Assembly: GCA_031265345.1 (NCBI GenBank)
Contig: JAISCU010000233.1
Coordinates: 1-32,314 of the forward strand
DNA from: Bifidobacteriaceae bacterium
Lineage (GTDB): Bacteria > Actinomycetota > Actinomycetes > Actinomycetales > WQXJ01
Direction of reading: 5' to 3'
DNA length: 32,314 bases
The position numbers and the translations under genes are program-made. Of the stretch, positions 25,220 through 32,314 are shown in pieces. The notes below the pieces were generated by a model. That model saw only the letters and a list, made by a program, of their open reading frames with translations. It searched no databases and was not told the DNA's origin. Position 1 is the first letter of the stretch, and every line of letters starts with the position of its first letter.

Positions 25220-26596
25220 CTAGCCATTCTGCGCGAGTTCAAGAGCGTCGACAGCCTGGGCCTGCGCATCCGCTAGAAGCTGGTCGATGTCAGCGTTCGG
25301 ATCGGTGCGCACGGCCTGGACCACTGGGTCCAGGAGAGCGTAGATCTGCTGCGCCTCCACCGGCGGCTCGTTGATGACCGCCAGGCTCGAGTCCAACAGA
25401 CTCGCAAAGTTGTCCAGCGGCACGTTGGTGTACTCGGCCACGGCGTCAAGGTACGCCGCGTTCTGTTCGGCGTTGACCATCGGCAGCCGCAGCGTCGGCA
25501 CGGCTTGTCCGTCTGCCGCGTCGGCCTTGGCACGCTCCTTCGCGCCGTCCAGGTCGAAGTACTGACCGAGGGAATAGAACTCGATCCACTTGATGGCTGC
25601 CGCCGCTTCTTCCTCGGTGACGTCAGCCGGGATGATGCTAACGCTGCCGCCTCCGAGAGCGCCCAGGCCACCCGGTGCTTGGGGCATGGCGAACATTCCC
25701 AGATCCTCCGGATTCATGCTCTTCCCGGTGACGAGGGTTCCGTACCAGTTGGCTCCGATCACCATTCCGACGTTGCCCGCGGCCAGGTCCGTCATGCCTG
25801 TGTCGTGATCAAGGAGGGCGTTCGCGCTCATGGAGTCGTTGTTGTCATGAATCCACTGGAGAGCGGCTTTCGCCCCGTCGTTGTCCACGTTCGCGACGGC
25901 GGTGTCGCCGTCAAGCGTTTCCATCTCGCCGCCGAAGGCCGTGGTCATGGCGGTCAAAATCCAGCCGCCGAGGTTATTGGTGCTCAAGAGGCCCATGCCT
26001 GCGGCGTCGGTCTTCTCGGTGATGGATTTCATAGCGGCGGAGACGTCGTCCCAGGTCGTTAACGGGCCATCAGGATCGAGTCCGGCTTCCTGGAAGACAG
26101 GACGGTTGATGAGCACGCCCAGTGCGAATAGGTCCGTGGGGACGCCGTAGTAGTGTCCGGACTCGTCGGCGGCCGCCTGCAGAGCCTTGGCATCGAGGGC
26201 GTTGAAAACGTTGTCGTCCTTCACCAGGTCTGTGATGTCGTAGAGCTGTCCTCGTCCGATCAAGCTGCGTGTCTCAGTGAAAGGCACTGTCATGGTCGCA
26301 GGAAGGGTGTGAGCGGCCAGTTGGGCGGCGAAGGTCTGGGCGTCCCAGACGGTCTCTTGCGGATCTATCTTGATCCCTGGATTGTCCGCCTCGAATTGGG
26401 CGACCATGTCGAGGAAGTAGGCTCGGCCGGATTCGTTGTCGCTGGTCGGGAGATCGCCCACGGCGATCGTGACTTCGGGGTTTGATGCTGGACTGTCTTT
26501 CCCGTTCGACGTGTCGGCGGAGTCGCACCCGGCGACACCAACCGTTGCCGCCAGGCAAGCTGCTGCGGTCATGATCAATGGGCGAGAGATTCTCAT
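25220..26596 (-). CDS. Extracellular sugar-binding lipoprotein of an ABC importer (family 1)
   Basis: A 458-residue protein from ATG 26596, with a GGAG ribosome site about 6 bases upstream. The signal peptide MRISRPLIMTAAACLAATVG ends at lipobox VAGC (Cys 24), so it is anchored to the outer face of the membrane. A Ser/Asp-rich linker follows, then a bilobed binding fold with family-1 landmarks: FLDMVAQFEADNPGIKIDPQ, YYGVPTDLFALGVLINRPVF, LTTWDDVSAAMKSI and IKWIEFYSLGQYF. It should capture an oligosaccharide for the two permeases. It is first in the operon with GH38 and GH78 and is divergent from a LacI regulator, so it is probably induced by the imported sugar. Confidence 0.93.
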   Translation of the reverse strand: MRISRPLIMTAAACLAATVGVAGCDSADTSNGKDSPASNPEVTIAVGDLPTSDNESGRAYFLDMVAQFEADNPGIKIDPQETVWDAQTFAAQLAAHTLPATMTVPFTETRSLIGRGQLYDITDLVKDDNVFNALDAKALQAAADESGHYYGVPTDLFALGVLINRPVFQEAGLDPDGPLTTWDDVSAAMKSITEKTDAAGMGLLSTNNLGGWILTAMTTAFGGEMETLDGDTAVANVDNDGAKAALQWIHDNNDSMSANALLDHDTGMTDLAAGNVGMVIGANWYGTLVTGKSMNPEDLGMFAMPQAPGGLGALGGGSVSIIPADVTEEEAAAAIKWIEFYSLGQYFDLDGAKERAKADAADGQAVPTLRLPMVNAEQNAAYLDAVAEYTNVPLDNFASLLDSSLAVINEPPVEAQQIYALLDPVVQAVRTDPNADIDQLLADAQAQAVDALELAQNG

Positions 26597-26636
26597 GCTT
26601 ACTCCTTCATTGGAAGTAGTGGATGCGCGCTTTCAT

Positions 26637-26672
26637 GCGCAAGCGCTTACACAACGATAGCGCAATCTTCAA
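26637..26672 (-). promoter_or_regulatory. LacI-type operator over the promoter of the glycan operon
   Basis: GCGCAAGCGCTTACAC (26637-26652) contains the palindrome AAGCGCTT and fits the CG-centred operator of LacI-family repressors. On the minus strand TTGAAG (26672-26667) and TAAGCG (26649-26644) lie 17 bases apart as a weak -35/-10 pair, so the operator would cover the -10. A repressor bound there would block the operator-proximal binding-protein gene. Confidence 0.55.
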
Positions 26673-26718
26673 TGCTTGCCGACCGCCAACCGCAGAATCC
26701 AACTTCTGCGCATGCGCG

Positions 26719-26736
26719 CAAGCATTTGCGTGCTTG
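26719..26736. promoter_or_regulatory. Second inverted repeat in the lacI/operon intergenic region
   Basis: CAAGCA (26719-26724) and TGCTTG (26731-26736) face each other across TTTGCG. The near-palindrome GCGCATGCGC is next to it at 26708-26717, and another AATGCTTGCC half-site lies at 26671-26680. These could be auxiliary operators for the divergent lacI gene. Confidence 0.35.
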
Positions 26737-26851
26737 AGAACTGCCCGCGTGTCCGGCGCGACCTGCGGCGTTGACTTCGTAGGCGGCCTGCCGTCAGCGC
26801 CGGACGCCGAGCGATCGCCCTGGAGCCGGGCTGCGAAGCGCATGGCCGGGT

Positions 26852-26857
26852 TAGGAT
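26852..26857 (+). promoter_or_regulatory. -10 box for a leaderless lacI transcript
   Basis: TAGGAT ends 6 bases before GTG 26864, the spacing expected when transcription begins at the start codon. No Shine-Dalgarno is seen upstream of that GTG. Confidence 0.45.
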
Positions 26858-26863
26858 TCTTGT

Positions 26864-27946
26864 GTGAAGCCGTCCGTGACTCTAGCCGATGTGGCCGCGC
26901 TGGCTGGAGTCTCGGTCCCCACGGCGTCGCGCGCGTTGAACGGGGTGGGCCGTGTGTCCGCGGCGACCCGCGCGAGAGTGGCGGACGCCGCGGCTCGGAT
27001 CGGGTTCCGGCCAAATGCCCTCGCCCGGTCGTTCGTGACCGGCCGGAGCGGCGTGATCGGAGTCATCATCGACGCGCACAGGACATTCGCGGCACCGGTC
27101 ATCATAGGTGCGACCACGGCGTTGGGCGCGCGCAACATGGCAGCTCTCGCGTTCGACGCGCACGCCAACCGAGCTTCCCGCGCGGAAGTCATCGCCACGT
27201 TGAATGCCCGCAAGGTCGATGGCGTGCTTGTCATAGGGCATTCCGAACCGCTCCTGGAACCGTCCATGTTCGCAGGTCTGGACGCTCCGGCGGTCTTCGT
27301 CTATGGAGTCCGCGAAGCGCCCGATGCCGCCACCTTCGAGCCGGACGGTTTTGCCGCGGGCCGGATGGCCGGCGAACATCTGACGGGCCTGGGCCGTACC
27401 CGAATCTCGCACATTACGGCGGCGGGCGATCCTGCCGCCAACCAACGGGCCGCCGGGTTGCAGTCAGTGTTGCGCGAGCACTCGATGACGCTGGCGGGAG
27501 GCGGCGCTCCAGTCAGCGGAGACTGGACCCGTAGGACGGGCATCGAGGGCATGAAGCATCTACTCGAGCGGGGAGACGAGATCGATGCCGTGTTCTGCGG
27601 CAACGATCAGATCGCCTGGGGCGCTTACAGCGTGCTGCGCGCCAGGGGAATCGCGGTGCCGGACGATGTCGCGCTGATGGGCTACGACAACTGGACGGCC
27701 ATCTTGGAATCCACGAACAACTTCCTCACCACCATCGACCCCAATCTGGGCGAGCTCGGGGCGACAGCGGCAGATTTCCTCATCGACGCCATCACAGCCA
27801 CCTACCAACCGGGCGGCCACGGCATCGCCCCAACGTTGGTCCCAGGCATCTCGACGCTCGGCCCCTCGGGGCAAACTGGGCCCGCGTCGGCCGAAGGCGA
27901 AGACGACGGGGGCCTCAGCCTCCAAATGTGGATCAGCGCCATGTGA
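26864..27946 (+). CDS. LacI family transcriptional regulator
   Basis: A 360-residue sugar-responsive repressor. The N-terminal helix-turn-helix is VTLADVAALAGVSVPTASRA (about residues 5-24), followed by the hinge helix RIGFRPNALARSFVTGRSG. The core is a periplasmic-binding-protein-like sensor: IGVIIDAHRTFAAPVIIGAT, DGVLVIGHSEPLLEPSMFAG, DAVFCGNDQIAWGAYSVLRA and VALMGYDNWTAILESTNNFL. The recognition helix has TASRALN where most family members have TVSRVLN, which may alter operator preference. The ~30 C-terminal residues after GISTLGP are Gly/Asp-rich and unusual. It is divergent from the glycan operon, which it most likely represses until the sugar is present. Confidence 0.92.
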   Translation: MKPSVTLADVAALAGVSVPTASRALNGVGRVSAATRARVADAAARIGFRPNALARSFVTGRSGVIGVIIDAHRTFAAPVIIGATTALGARNMAALAFDAHANRASRAEVIATLNARKVDGVLVIGHSEPLLEPSMFAGLDAPAVFVYGVREAPDAATFEPDGFAAGRMAGEHLTGLGRTRISHITAAGDPAANQRAAGLQSVLREHSMTLAGGGAPVSGDWTRRTGIEGMKHLLERGDEIDAVFCGNDQIAWGAYSVLRARGIAVPDDVALMGYDNWTAILESTNNFLTTIDPNLGELGATAADFLIDAITATYQPGGHGIAPTLVPGISTLGPSGQTGPASAEGEDDGGLSLQMWISAM

Positions 27947-28044
27947 CCTGCGGCCTACGGCGCACGAATGCCCGTCCACCTAGATCGTCGACAATCTGCT
28001 CAAGCCCATGGGCAGGGCACGCGGCGACAGCGCTGCGGAGCGGG

Positions 28045-28467
28045 TCACCCCTCCTCTTCCGGGCCTACGGCCGGCGGGATCAGCAATGCCACGTCCGTAT
28101 GGGCCTGTGCGAGTCCTCGGTCGAGCGTGGCGAGAAGGCAGCCGTCGTGACGCCTCGCAAGCGATGCCAGGTACGCGTCCGTGAGCTGCCGGTGCCCCAT
28201 CACGCCGTCGAGGCCTGCCTCGCGGTATGAGAAGTCCTCGGGCCAGAACTGGTACCCGGGTCGCGCCGCCACGCGGTCCAGGACGGCCTTCGCCGGTCGG
28301 GCGGCCACGCCGGACCGGACAATGAAACGGAGCAGGGCGCCTTCGACCACCGGGCAGACCGCGAACTGATCGATCCCGGCCGCCCAATTGTTGGTCCGCT
28401 CCCAGTGGTCGTGCCCTTTGACCACGAGCGCGATCAAGGCGCTCGCGTCGAGCAAGTAGATTGTCAC
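28045..28467 (-). CDS. vapC: PIN-domain ribonuclease toxin, VapC family
   Basis: A 140-residue PIN-domain toxin. The four acidic residues of the metal site are present: Asp7 (YLLDASAL), Glu42 (VVEGALLRF), Asp97 (LTDAYLASLA) and Asp116 (ATLDRGLA). VapC toxins cut specific RNAs, often tRNA or rRNA, and are held in check by the partner VapB. GTG 28467 overlaps the antitoxin stop as GTGA, so the two are translationally coupled with the antitoxin first. The gene is convergent with lacI, leaving about 100 bases without a visible terminator. Confidence 0.9.
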   Translation of the reverse strand: MTIYLLDASALIALVVKGHDHWERTNNWAAGIDQFAVCPVVEGALLRFIVRSGVAARPAKAVLDRVAARPGYQFWPEDFSYREAGLDGVMGHRQLTDAYLASLARRHDGCLLATLDRGLAQAHTDVALLIPPAVGPEEEG

Positions 28468-28697
28468 GCGTCTTCGTCCAGCAACTCATCGACCTCGGAT
28501 TGGGCGAACGCGCGACCGAGGTCGATCACGGGGAACCCCGAGACTGGGTTGGTCTGAATATCGAGTGCGCGGTTCTGAACGCTCAAACCCAGGGCCGCCA
28601 GGCCGGCAACGGTCGCGGAGACTGACTGTCCCGTCTCCGTGGCGTACTGGCGGATCTGCGTGTGCAGGCCGGACGGTAGATCAACGGTGGTTCGCAT
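28464..28697 (-). CDS. vapB: Ribbon-helix-helix antitoxin, VapB type
   Basis: A 77-residue protein. MRTTVDLPSGLHTQIRQYAT begins a ribbon-helix-helix DNA-binding fold (about 1-40), with GQSVSATVAGLAALGL as the second helix. The acidic C-terminal tail (RAFAQSEVDELLDEDA) is the usual disordered segment that wraps and inhibits the toxin. It probably represses its own promoter. Confidence 0.87.
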   Translation of the reverse strand: MRTTVDLPSGLHTQIRQYATETGQSVSATVAGLAALGLSVQNRALDIQTNPVSGFPVIDLGRAFAQSEVDELLDEDA

Positions 28698-28714
28698 GCC
28701 TGCATCTTACTATG
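28698..28714 (-). promoter_or_regulatory. vapB leaderless promoter within a short inverted repeat
   Basis: On the minus strand TAAGAT (28709-28704) ends 6 bases before ATG 28697, so the message is probably leaderless. The box lies in TGCAT-AGTAAG-ATGCA, a 5-bp inverted repeat that could be the antitoxin's operator. Confidence 0.45.
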
Positions 28715-29217
28715 CATCGGGCGGGATGCGCAGTCCGCCGACACCCAGGCATTTGACACACGCGGGCGCTTGGCCCTGGGGCACATTGTCCACCGGACGG
28801 CCGTCGCGGCTCACTCCCGGCAACCGTCGGTGGTCGCCTCACCGTTGTCGAGTCGCATCACGTGTCGCATCACCGCCCATGGTTCACTTCGGCGCGTTCG
28901 TGCCCGCTCAAGCCCGGCGCGTCCATCCAGTGCGCCGCCGTTGTCGCAGGTCAGCGGCTCGGATCGCAGCAGCGGCCGGAGGTGCGCCGACGCTCGCGCC
29001 GCCCAACTGAACCATGGACGAAAGAGGCCGCAAGAGGGGCATAAGGCGCCCTCATCGGCAAAAGGTAAAGTATTGCGCACCGTCGTCCCGAGCCCGGATG
29101 GACCGTTCCGCCGTGTATCGCGGCACCAAAACGCGCCTGAAAGATGCTGTTACCTGCGTATTTGTGGAACGGAGCCAATTGGCGGCCAGCATTCTCACGG
29201 AGGCTGCGGCGCCGCGA
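28715..29217. other. Long intergenic region, no gene supported
   Basis: About 500 bases separate the divergent vapB and HAD genes. Open frames are Arg/Pro-rich shadows without ribosome sites. A short direct repeat, GTCGCATCAC, occurs twice near 28853-28873. A box-like TAAAGT lies near 29067 without a following gene. Nothing else is recognised. Confidence 0.5.
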
Positions 29218-29241
29218 GCGCAAACGTTTGTGGTGTAGTCT
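29218..29241 (+). promoter_or_regulatory. LacI-type operator and leaderless promoter of the HAD/GDPD genes
   Basis: GCGCAAACGTTTGTGG (29218-29233) has the perfect core CAAACGTTTG and shares the GCGCAA half-site with the operator at 26637. The -10 box TAGTCT (29236-29241) ends 6 bases before GTG 29248. The operator lies directly upstream of the -10, a classical repressor position. Confidence 0.55.
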
Positions 29242-29247
29242 CTTGGC

Positions 29248-30081
29248 GTGGCCAAGGTCGATGCTCGAGGGCTTGGTCCCGAGCGCCGCTGGTACCGGTG
29301 CTACATCTTCGACTTGGATGGGACCGTCTATCTGGGCGACGAACTCCTGCCGACCGTCGCGGAGTCGATCAACCGCATCCGGCGGCGCGGCGCGGCCGTG
29401 CGCTTCTTGTCCAACAACCCGACCCGCGCGCCCGAGGAATACGCCCGGAAACTGACACGGCTCGGACTCCCGACGCAGAGGCACGAGGTGGCGAACACGC
29501 TTGTCACCGCCACCAGATGGTTCCGGGCCAACCGTCCCGAAGCCGTTGTCTATCCGATCGGCGAGGAACCGCTCAGCGACGCGCTGGCCGGGGCGGGCAT
29601 CCGTTTGAGCGATGACCCGAGCAAGATCGACGTGGTGCTCGCGAGCTACGACAGGTCGTTCGACTACCGCAAGCTGCAGATTGCGTTCGACGCCATCTGG
29701 TTTCACAAACGGGCCGTCCTCATGTCGACCAACCCCGACCGGTACTGCCCGTTCCCGGCCGGCCGGGCCCAGCCGGACGCGGCGGCCGTGGTCGCCGCCA
29801 TCGAAGCCTGCGCGGGCGTGACCTGCCAAAGGACCTTCGGCAAACCCGACCCGATCATGCTCGAAACGGCCCTGGAACGAACTGGCGCTGAACCGTCGGA
29901 GACGCTCGTGGTCGGCGACCGACTGGCCACCGACATCCGGATGGCACGCTCGGCCGGAATGGACGCCGCGCTGGTGCTCACCGGGGACTCGCGCGCCGAG
30001 GACCTGGCGCTCGCGCCCCCCGCCGACTGCCCTACCCTGGTGGCGGGCCACCTGGCGGAACTCTTGCCGGTGGCGGAATGA
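29248..30081 (+). CDS. HAD-IIA family sugar-phosphate/nucleotide phosphatase
   Basis: A 277-residue soluble phosphatase of the NagD/AraL type. Motif I is FDLDGTVYLGD (about 20-30) with the nucleophile Asp and acid Asp. Motif II is VRFLSNNPTR (about 50-60), and the substrate-cap region contains VVLASYDRSFDYRKLQIAFD. Motif III/IV is GKPDPIMLETALE with VVGDRLATDIRMARSAGM. Members act on small phosphomonoesters, and AraL-type members clear sugar phosphates that build up during pentose or hexose use. Its GTG has no Shine-Dalgarno and fits a leaderless message. The following phosphodiesterase gene is in the same direction and probably co-transcribed. A LacI-like operator precedes it. Confidence 0.9.
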   Translation: MAKVDARGLGPERRWYRCYIFDLDGTVYLGDELLPTVAESINRIRRRGAAVRFLSNNPTRAPEEYARKLTRLGLPTQRHEVANTLVTATRWFRANRPEAVVYPIGEEPLSDALAGAGIRLSDDPSKIDVVLASYDRSFDYRKLQIAFDAIWFHKRAVLMSTNPDRYCPFPAGRAQPDAAAVVAAIEACAGVTCQRTFGKPDPIMLETALERTGAEPSETLVVGDRLATDIRMARSAGMDAALVLTGDSRAEDLALAPPADCPTLVAGHLAELLPVAE

Positions 30082-30191
30082 CGACCAGACGGCATCGTCC
30101 AAGAAATACCAGCTCGACGCGGCCACTTGCCGCCCTGAACGGCCGGTTCGAACACTCGCGACCGGACGCAACCATTACAAGGAGCAGACCC

Positions 30192-31070
30192 ATGCGCGAT
30201 CCCGAACCTGCAGGCCTGCGGCCAACCATAAGCGCCCATCGCGGCTATTCCGGCCGCGCGCCCGAGAACACCCGGTCAGCTTTCGCCCTCGCGATCCAGG
30301 CGGGTGCGGACGGGATGGAATGCGACGTCCACCTGACGGCCGACGGGCATCTGGCCATCAGCCATGATTCTGACGTGACGCGGATGTCCGATGGCACGGG
30401 ACTGGTGGCGTACATGACGCTGGCCGAGCTGCGCGCCCTGCGCTGGGGCGACGAGCGCCAGTACCCGGTCGCGCCTGGCACCGGTTGGTCGAGCCGCGAG
30501 TTGATGACTTTGCCGGAGTTGATCGACCTGCTCAAGGCCGCGCCCCGCCGCCTCGAGTTGTTCATCGAGACCAAGCACCCCAGCCCGGCCGGACGCGGGC
30601 TTGACCGCGCGGTGGCGGCCGTTCTGGCAGACGCGGGCTGGGGCGGGCCGGGACCCGATGGCGTGCCCAGCCCGGCGCGGATCGTCAGCTTCGATCCCGA
30701 CTCGTTGGTCGAACTCGCTGCCTGCGGTCTAGAGGTACCACGAATACTGCTGATCGAGGCCCGGCCCGGCCCATCGGCCGGTGAAGCCGCGCGCGCCGCC
30801 GACCGTGCGCTGGCCGCCCGCGCCCGCGAAGCTGTCGCCAGCGGAGCCGTCACCGGCTTCGGGCCGTGGATCCCGCTCCTCGTGTCCGGGCGCGACCGCC
30901 TGGCCGAGTTCGGTTTCAAACAGGACCCCGACATGCTGGTCTTGGCGTGGAACGTGATGAGCCGGGAGGACGTCCGTGTATGCCTGGACGCTGGCGTGAC
31001 GACGGTTGGGACCGACCATGTGGAGATGACGGCGGCGTTTCTCCGTGACATGGGGAATGGCGACGGTTGA
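30192..31070 (+). CDS. Glycerophosphodiester phosphodiesterase family protein
   Basis: A 292-residue enzyme from ATG 30192, chosen for AAGGAG 7 bases upstream. A longer frame begins at 30078, overlapping the HAD gene as ATGA, but adds 38 low-complexity residues. The TIM-barrel GDPD landmarks are present: ISAHRGYSGRAPENTRSAF with catalytic His-Arg and the E-N-T triplet, GMECDVHLTADGHLAISHDS with metal-binding Glu/Asp and the second His, LFIETKHP, and near the end LAWNVMSREDVRVCLDAGVT. It should hydrolyse glycerophosphodiesters to glycerol 3-phosphate and an alcohol. No signal peptide, so cytoplasmic. Next to the phosphatase it may recycle phospho-compounds from lipid or wall polymers. Confidence 0.9.
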   Translation: MRDPEPAGLRPTISAHRGYSGRAPENTRSAFALAIQAGADGMECDVHLTADGHLAISHDSDVTRMSDGTGLVAYMTLAELRALRWGDERQYPVAPGTGWSSRELMTLPELIDLLKAAPRRLELFIETKHPSPAGRGLDRAVAAVLADAGWGGPGPDGVPSPARIVSFDPDSLVELAACGLEVPRILLIEARPGPSAGEAARAADRALAARAREAVASGAVTGFGPWIPLLVSGRDRLAEFGFKQDPDMLVLAWNVMSREDVRVCLDAGVTTVGTDHVEMTAAFLRDMGNGDG

Positions 31071-31086
31071 TACGGGACCGTCCCAC

Positions 31087-31104
31087 TGCGCAATCTATTG
31101 CGCA
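31087..31104. terminator. Palindrome between convergent genes
   Basis: TGCGCAAT-CT-ATTGCGCA has perfect 8-bp arms in the 47-base gap between the GDPD and oxidoreductase stops. A smaller GGGAC-C-GTCCC lies at 31074-31084. There is no T-run. It could end transcription from both sides, or be an operator-like site, since its arms resemble the GCGCAA half-site. Confidence 0.4.
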
Positions 31105-31117
31105 CGATTGACTGCCG

Positions 31118-32314
31118 CTACGAGGTGGGCCCGGACACGTCTCGTGGTTGGGCCCAGTGCCTGAGGGAATCGGTGGCTTGGCAGGCAGTGGCGACGGCCT
31201 GCCGGGAGGCGGTCAGGTTGGTGCTGGTCGGGCCGCCTTGGACCAGCAGGCGCAAGAACTCGTCGATGGTGGCCTGGTCGGCGTCACGATGCCCCGGTGC
31301 CGTCCCTGGTATGGGTATCTCGACGTCTCCGGCAAGGTCCCAGTCGCGCCTGCGGTTCCACACCTTGATGACACCGCCGGTGGTGTCGCCGAAGTTCTCG
31401 GCCCGCCCCTCGGAACCGATGATGGTGTAGTTGCGCCAATAGTCGGGCGTGAAGTGGCATTGCGAGTAGCTGGCCAGCACGCCGTTCGCCAGTTCCAGGT
31501 TGACCAGTGACACGTCCTCGACGTCGACCACGGCGTTCAGGCCCGTCTGGGCGGCAGGCGGCCAGTTCTCGAGGGAGAACCAGTCCGGCATGATCGCGCC
31601 AGGGGCTTGGTGGTCACCGTCGCCGTGACCTTCACCGCGGGCGGCCCCAATCCCGCGCCGACCGGCGCGGCCGTAGACCATCAGGGATCCCATGGCGCTG
31701 ACGCGCCGGGTGAACGCGCCCGCCAGGTGGTGGATCGCGTCGATGTCGTGGCTGGCCTTCTGGAGCAGCAGCCCGCCTGAACGGGACCGGTCGGCGTGCC
31801 AGTCCTTGAAGTAGTAGTCGCCGCCGTGGCCCACGAAGTGGCGCACCCAGATGGTCTTGACCTCCCCGATCAAGCCTTGGTCGATCACCGATTTCAGGGT
31901 TTGGATCAGCGCGGTGCGGCGGAAGTTGTGGCCCACGTAGGCGGGCGTGGCGGTGGCCCGGGCGGCGGCGATGATCGAGTCCGCTCCGGCCACGGTGGTC
32001 GCCATCGGCTTCTCCAGATAGACCGCGACACCGGCCCGCAAGAGCTCGACCGCCACCTGCTCGTGGGTGTCGTCGGGGCTCAGCACCAGGGCCGCGTCGA
32101 TGCGCGCGCCGCTGTCCAAAGCTTCGCGGACCGACCCGAACAGGCCCGCGCCCGGATGCTGCCCGCCGGCTCGGACCAGTCCTTCCGGGGTCGGATCGAT
32201 CACGGCGACCACTTCGGCACGGATGCTCGACGCCTCCACGCACCGGGCCAACTCCCCGCGGGCGCCGAATCCGACCACCATCACCTTGATGGCGGCGGTC
32301 CGGCTCGCCGCCTC
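31118..32314 (-). CDS. Gfo/Idh/MocA family oxidoreductase, 5' end beyond the window
   Basis: An NAD(P)-dependent sugar or inositol dehydrogenase-like protein. At least 388 residues follow GTG 32284, and the frame stays open to the right edge (EAASRTAAIKV before MVVGFGARG), so the true start is probably outside. The Rossmann start VMVVGFGARGELARCVEASS, the conserved VYLEKPMATT (about 87-96) with the EKP lysine, and GGLLLQKASHDIDAIHHLAG (about 169-188) with the catalytic D-x-x-x-H place it in the family. SPDDTHEQVA is the usual beta4 motif. A Gly/His-rich insert (RGEGHGDGDHQAPG) near 212-225 is unusual. It is convergent with GDPD. The substrate is unknown; sugar oxidation or epimerisation in the same catabolic setting is an inference. 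Confidence 0.9.
   Translation of the reverse strand, partial: EAASRTAAIKVMVVGFGARGELARCVEASSIRAEVVAVIDPTPEGLVRAGGQHPGAGLFGSVREALDSGARIDAALVLSPDDTHEQVAVELLRAGVAVYLEKPMATTVAGADSIIAAARATATPAYVGHNFRRTALIQTLKSVIDQGLIGEVKTIWVRHFVGHGGDYYFKDWHADRSRSGGLLLQKASHDIDAIHHLAGAFTRRVSAMGSLMVYGRAGRRGIGAARGEGHGDGDHQAPGAIMPDWFSLENWPPAAQTGLNAVVDVEDVSLVNLELANGVLASYSQCHFTPDYWRNYTIIGSEGRAENFGDTTGGVIKVWNRRRDWDLAGDVEIPIPGTAPGHRDADQATIDEFLRLLVQGGPTSTNLTASRQAVATACQATDSLRHWAQPRDVSGPTS

Noticed and set aside
28951..30171. 406-codon minus-strand open frame
   Set aside because: Antisense to the HAD phosphatase, which carries all family motifs.
1..32314. tRNA or rRNA genes
   Set aside because: I looked for T-arm and anticodon-loop patterns and conserved rRNA blocks by eye and found none; a covariance-model scan would be decisive.

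Overview
The window looks like part of an actinobacterial (high-GC Gram-positive) chromosome. The DNA is strongly GC-rich with G/C-ending codons, GTG starts are common, several promoters look leaderless, and there is a LacI-controlled ABC sugar importer without its own ATPase. Surface proteins are Gram-positive-style lipoproteins and Sec-exported proteins. The genus cannot be fixed from this sequence. A complete glutaminyl-tRNA synthetase is notable because most Actinobacteria lack one.

Layout. (1) 1-5.1 kb is a decaying region. It holds three 25-bp tandem repeats that resemble an IS end, a multiply broken AlbA_2/RecG-like ATP-binding gene, a small lipoprotein gene, a membrane-anchored beta-propeller gene split by one in-frame TAG, a second lipoprotein gene and the tail of a dead GNAT acetyltransferase. 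(2) 5.1-8.3 kb holds a secreted right-handed beta-helix protein, coding remnants and a PPOX-family flavin-type protein. (3) 8.3-11.1 kb is glnS, bracketed by ~195-bp direct repeats that each carry two hairpins with the same 137-bp spacing. (4) 11.1-17.4 kb is an accessory block: a 1078-aa SF1 helicase, a divergent AAA-ATPase/wHTH/PD-(D/E)XK-like gene preceded by a 52-bp tandem hairpin array, and a Fic AMP-transferase. (5) 17.6-26.6 kb is a minus-strand glycan operon: solute-binding lipoprotein, two permeases, GH38 alpha-mannosidase and GH78 alpha-L-rhamnosidase, with a divergent LacI regulator. (6) 28.0-28.7 kb is a VapBC toxin-antitoxin pair. (7) 29.2-32.3 kb is a HAD-IIA phosphatase and a glycerophosphodiester phosphodiesterase, convergent with a Gfo/Idh/MocA oxidoreductase that runs off the right edge.

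How it fits together. The binding protein and permeases should import oligosaccharides, energised by a shared MsiK-type ATPase encoded elsewhere. GH38 and GH78 have no visible signal peptides and probably trim mannose- and rhamnose-containing glycans in the cytoplasm. LacI probably acts on GCGCAA-type palindromes. A matching palindrome sits in the HAD/GDPD promoter, so that pair may belong to the same regulon. The best candidates for something undescribed are the helicase/ATPase pair with its hairpin array, the repeat brackets around glnS and around the ATPase gene, and a REP-like palindrome carried in frame inside GH78.
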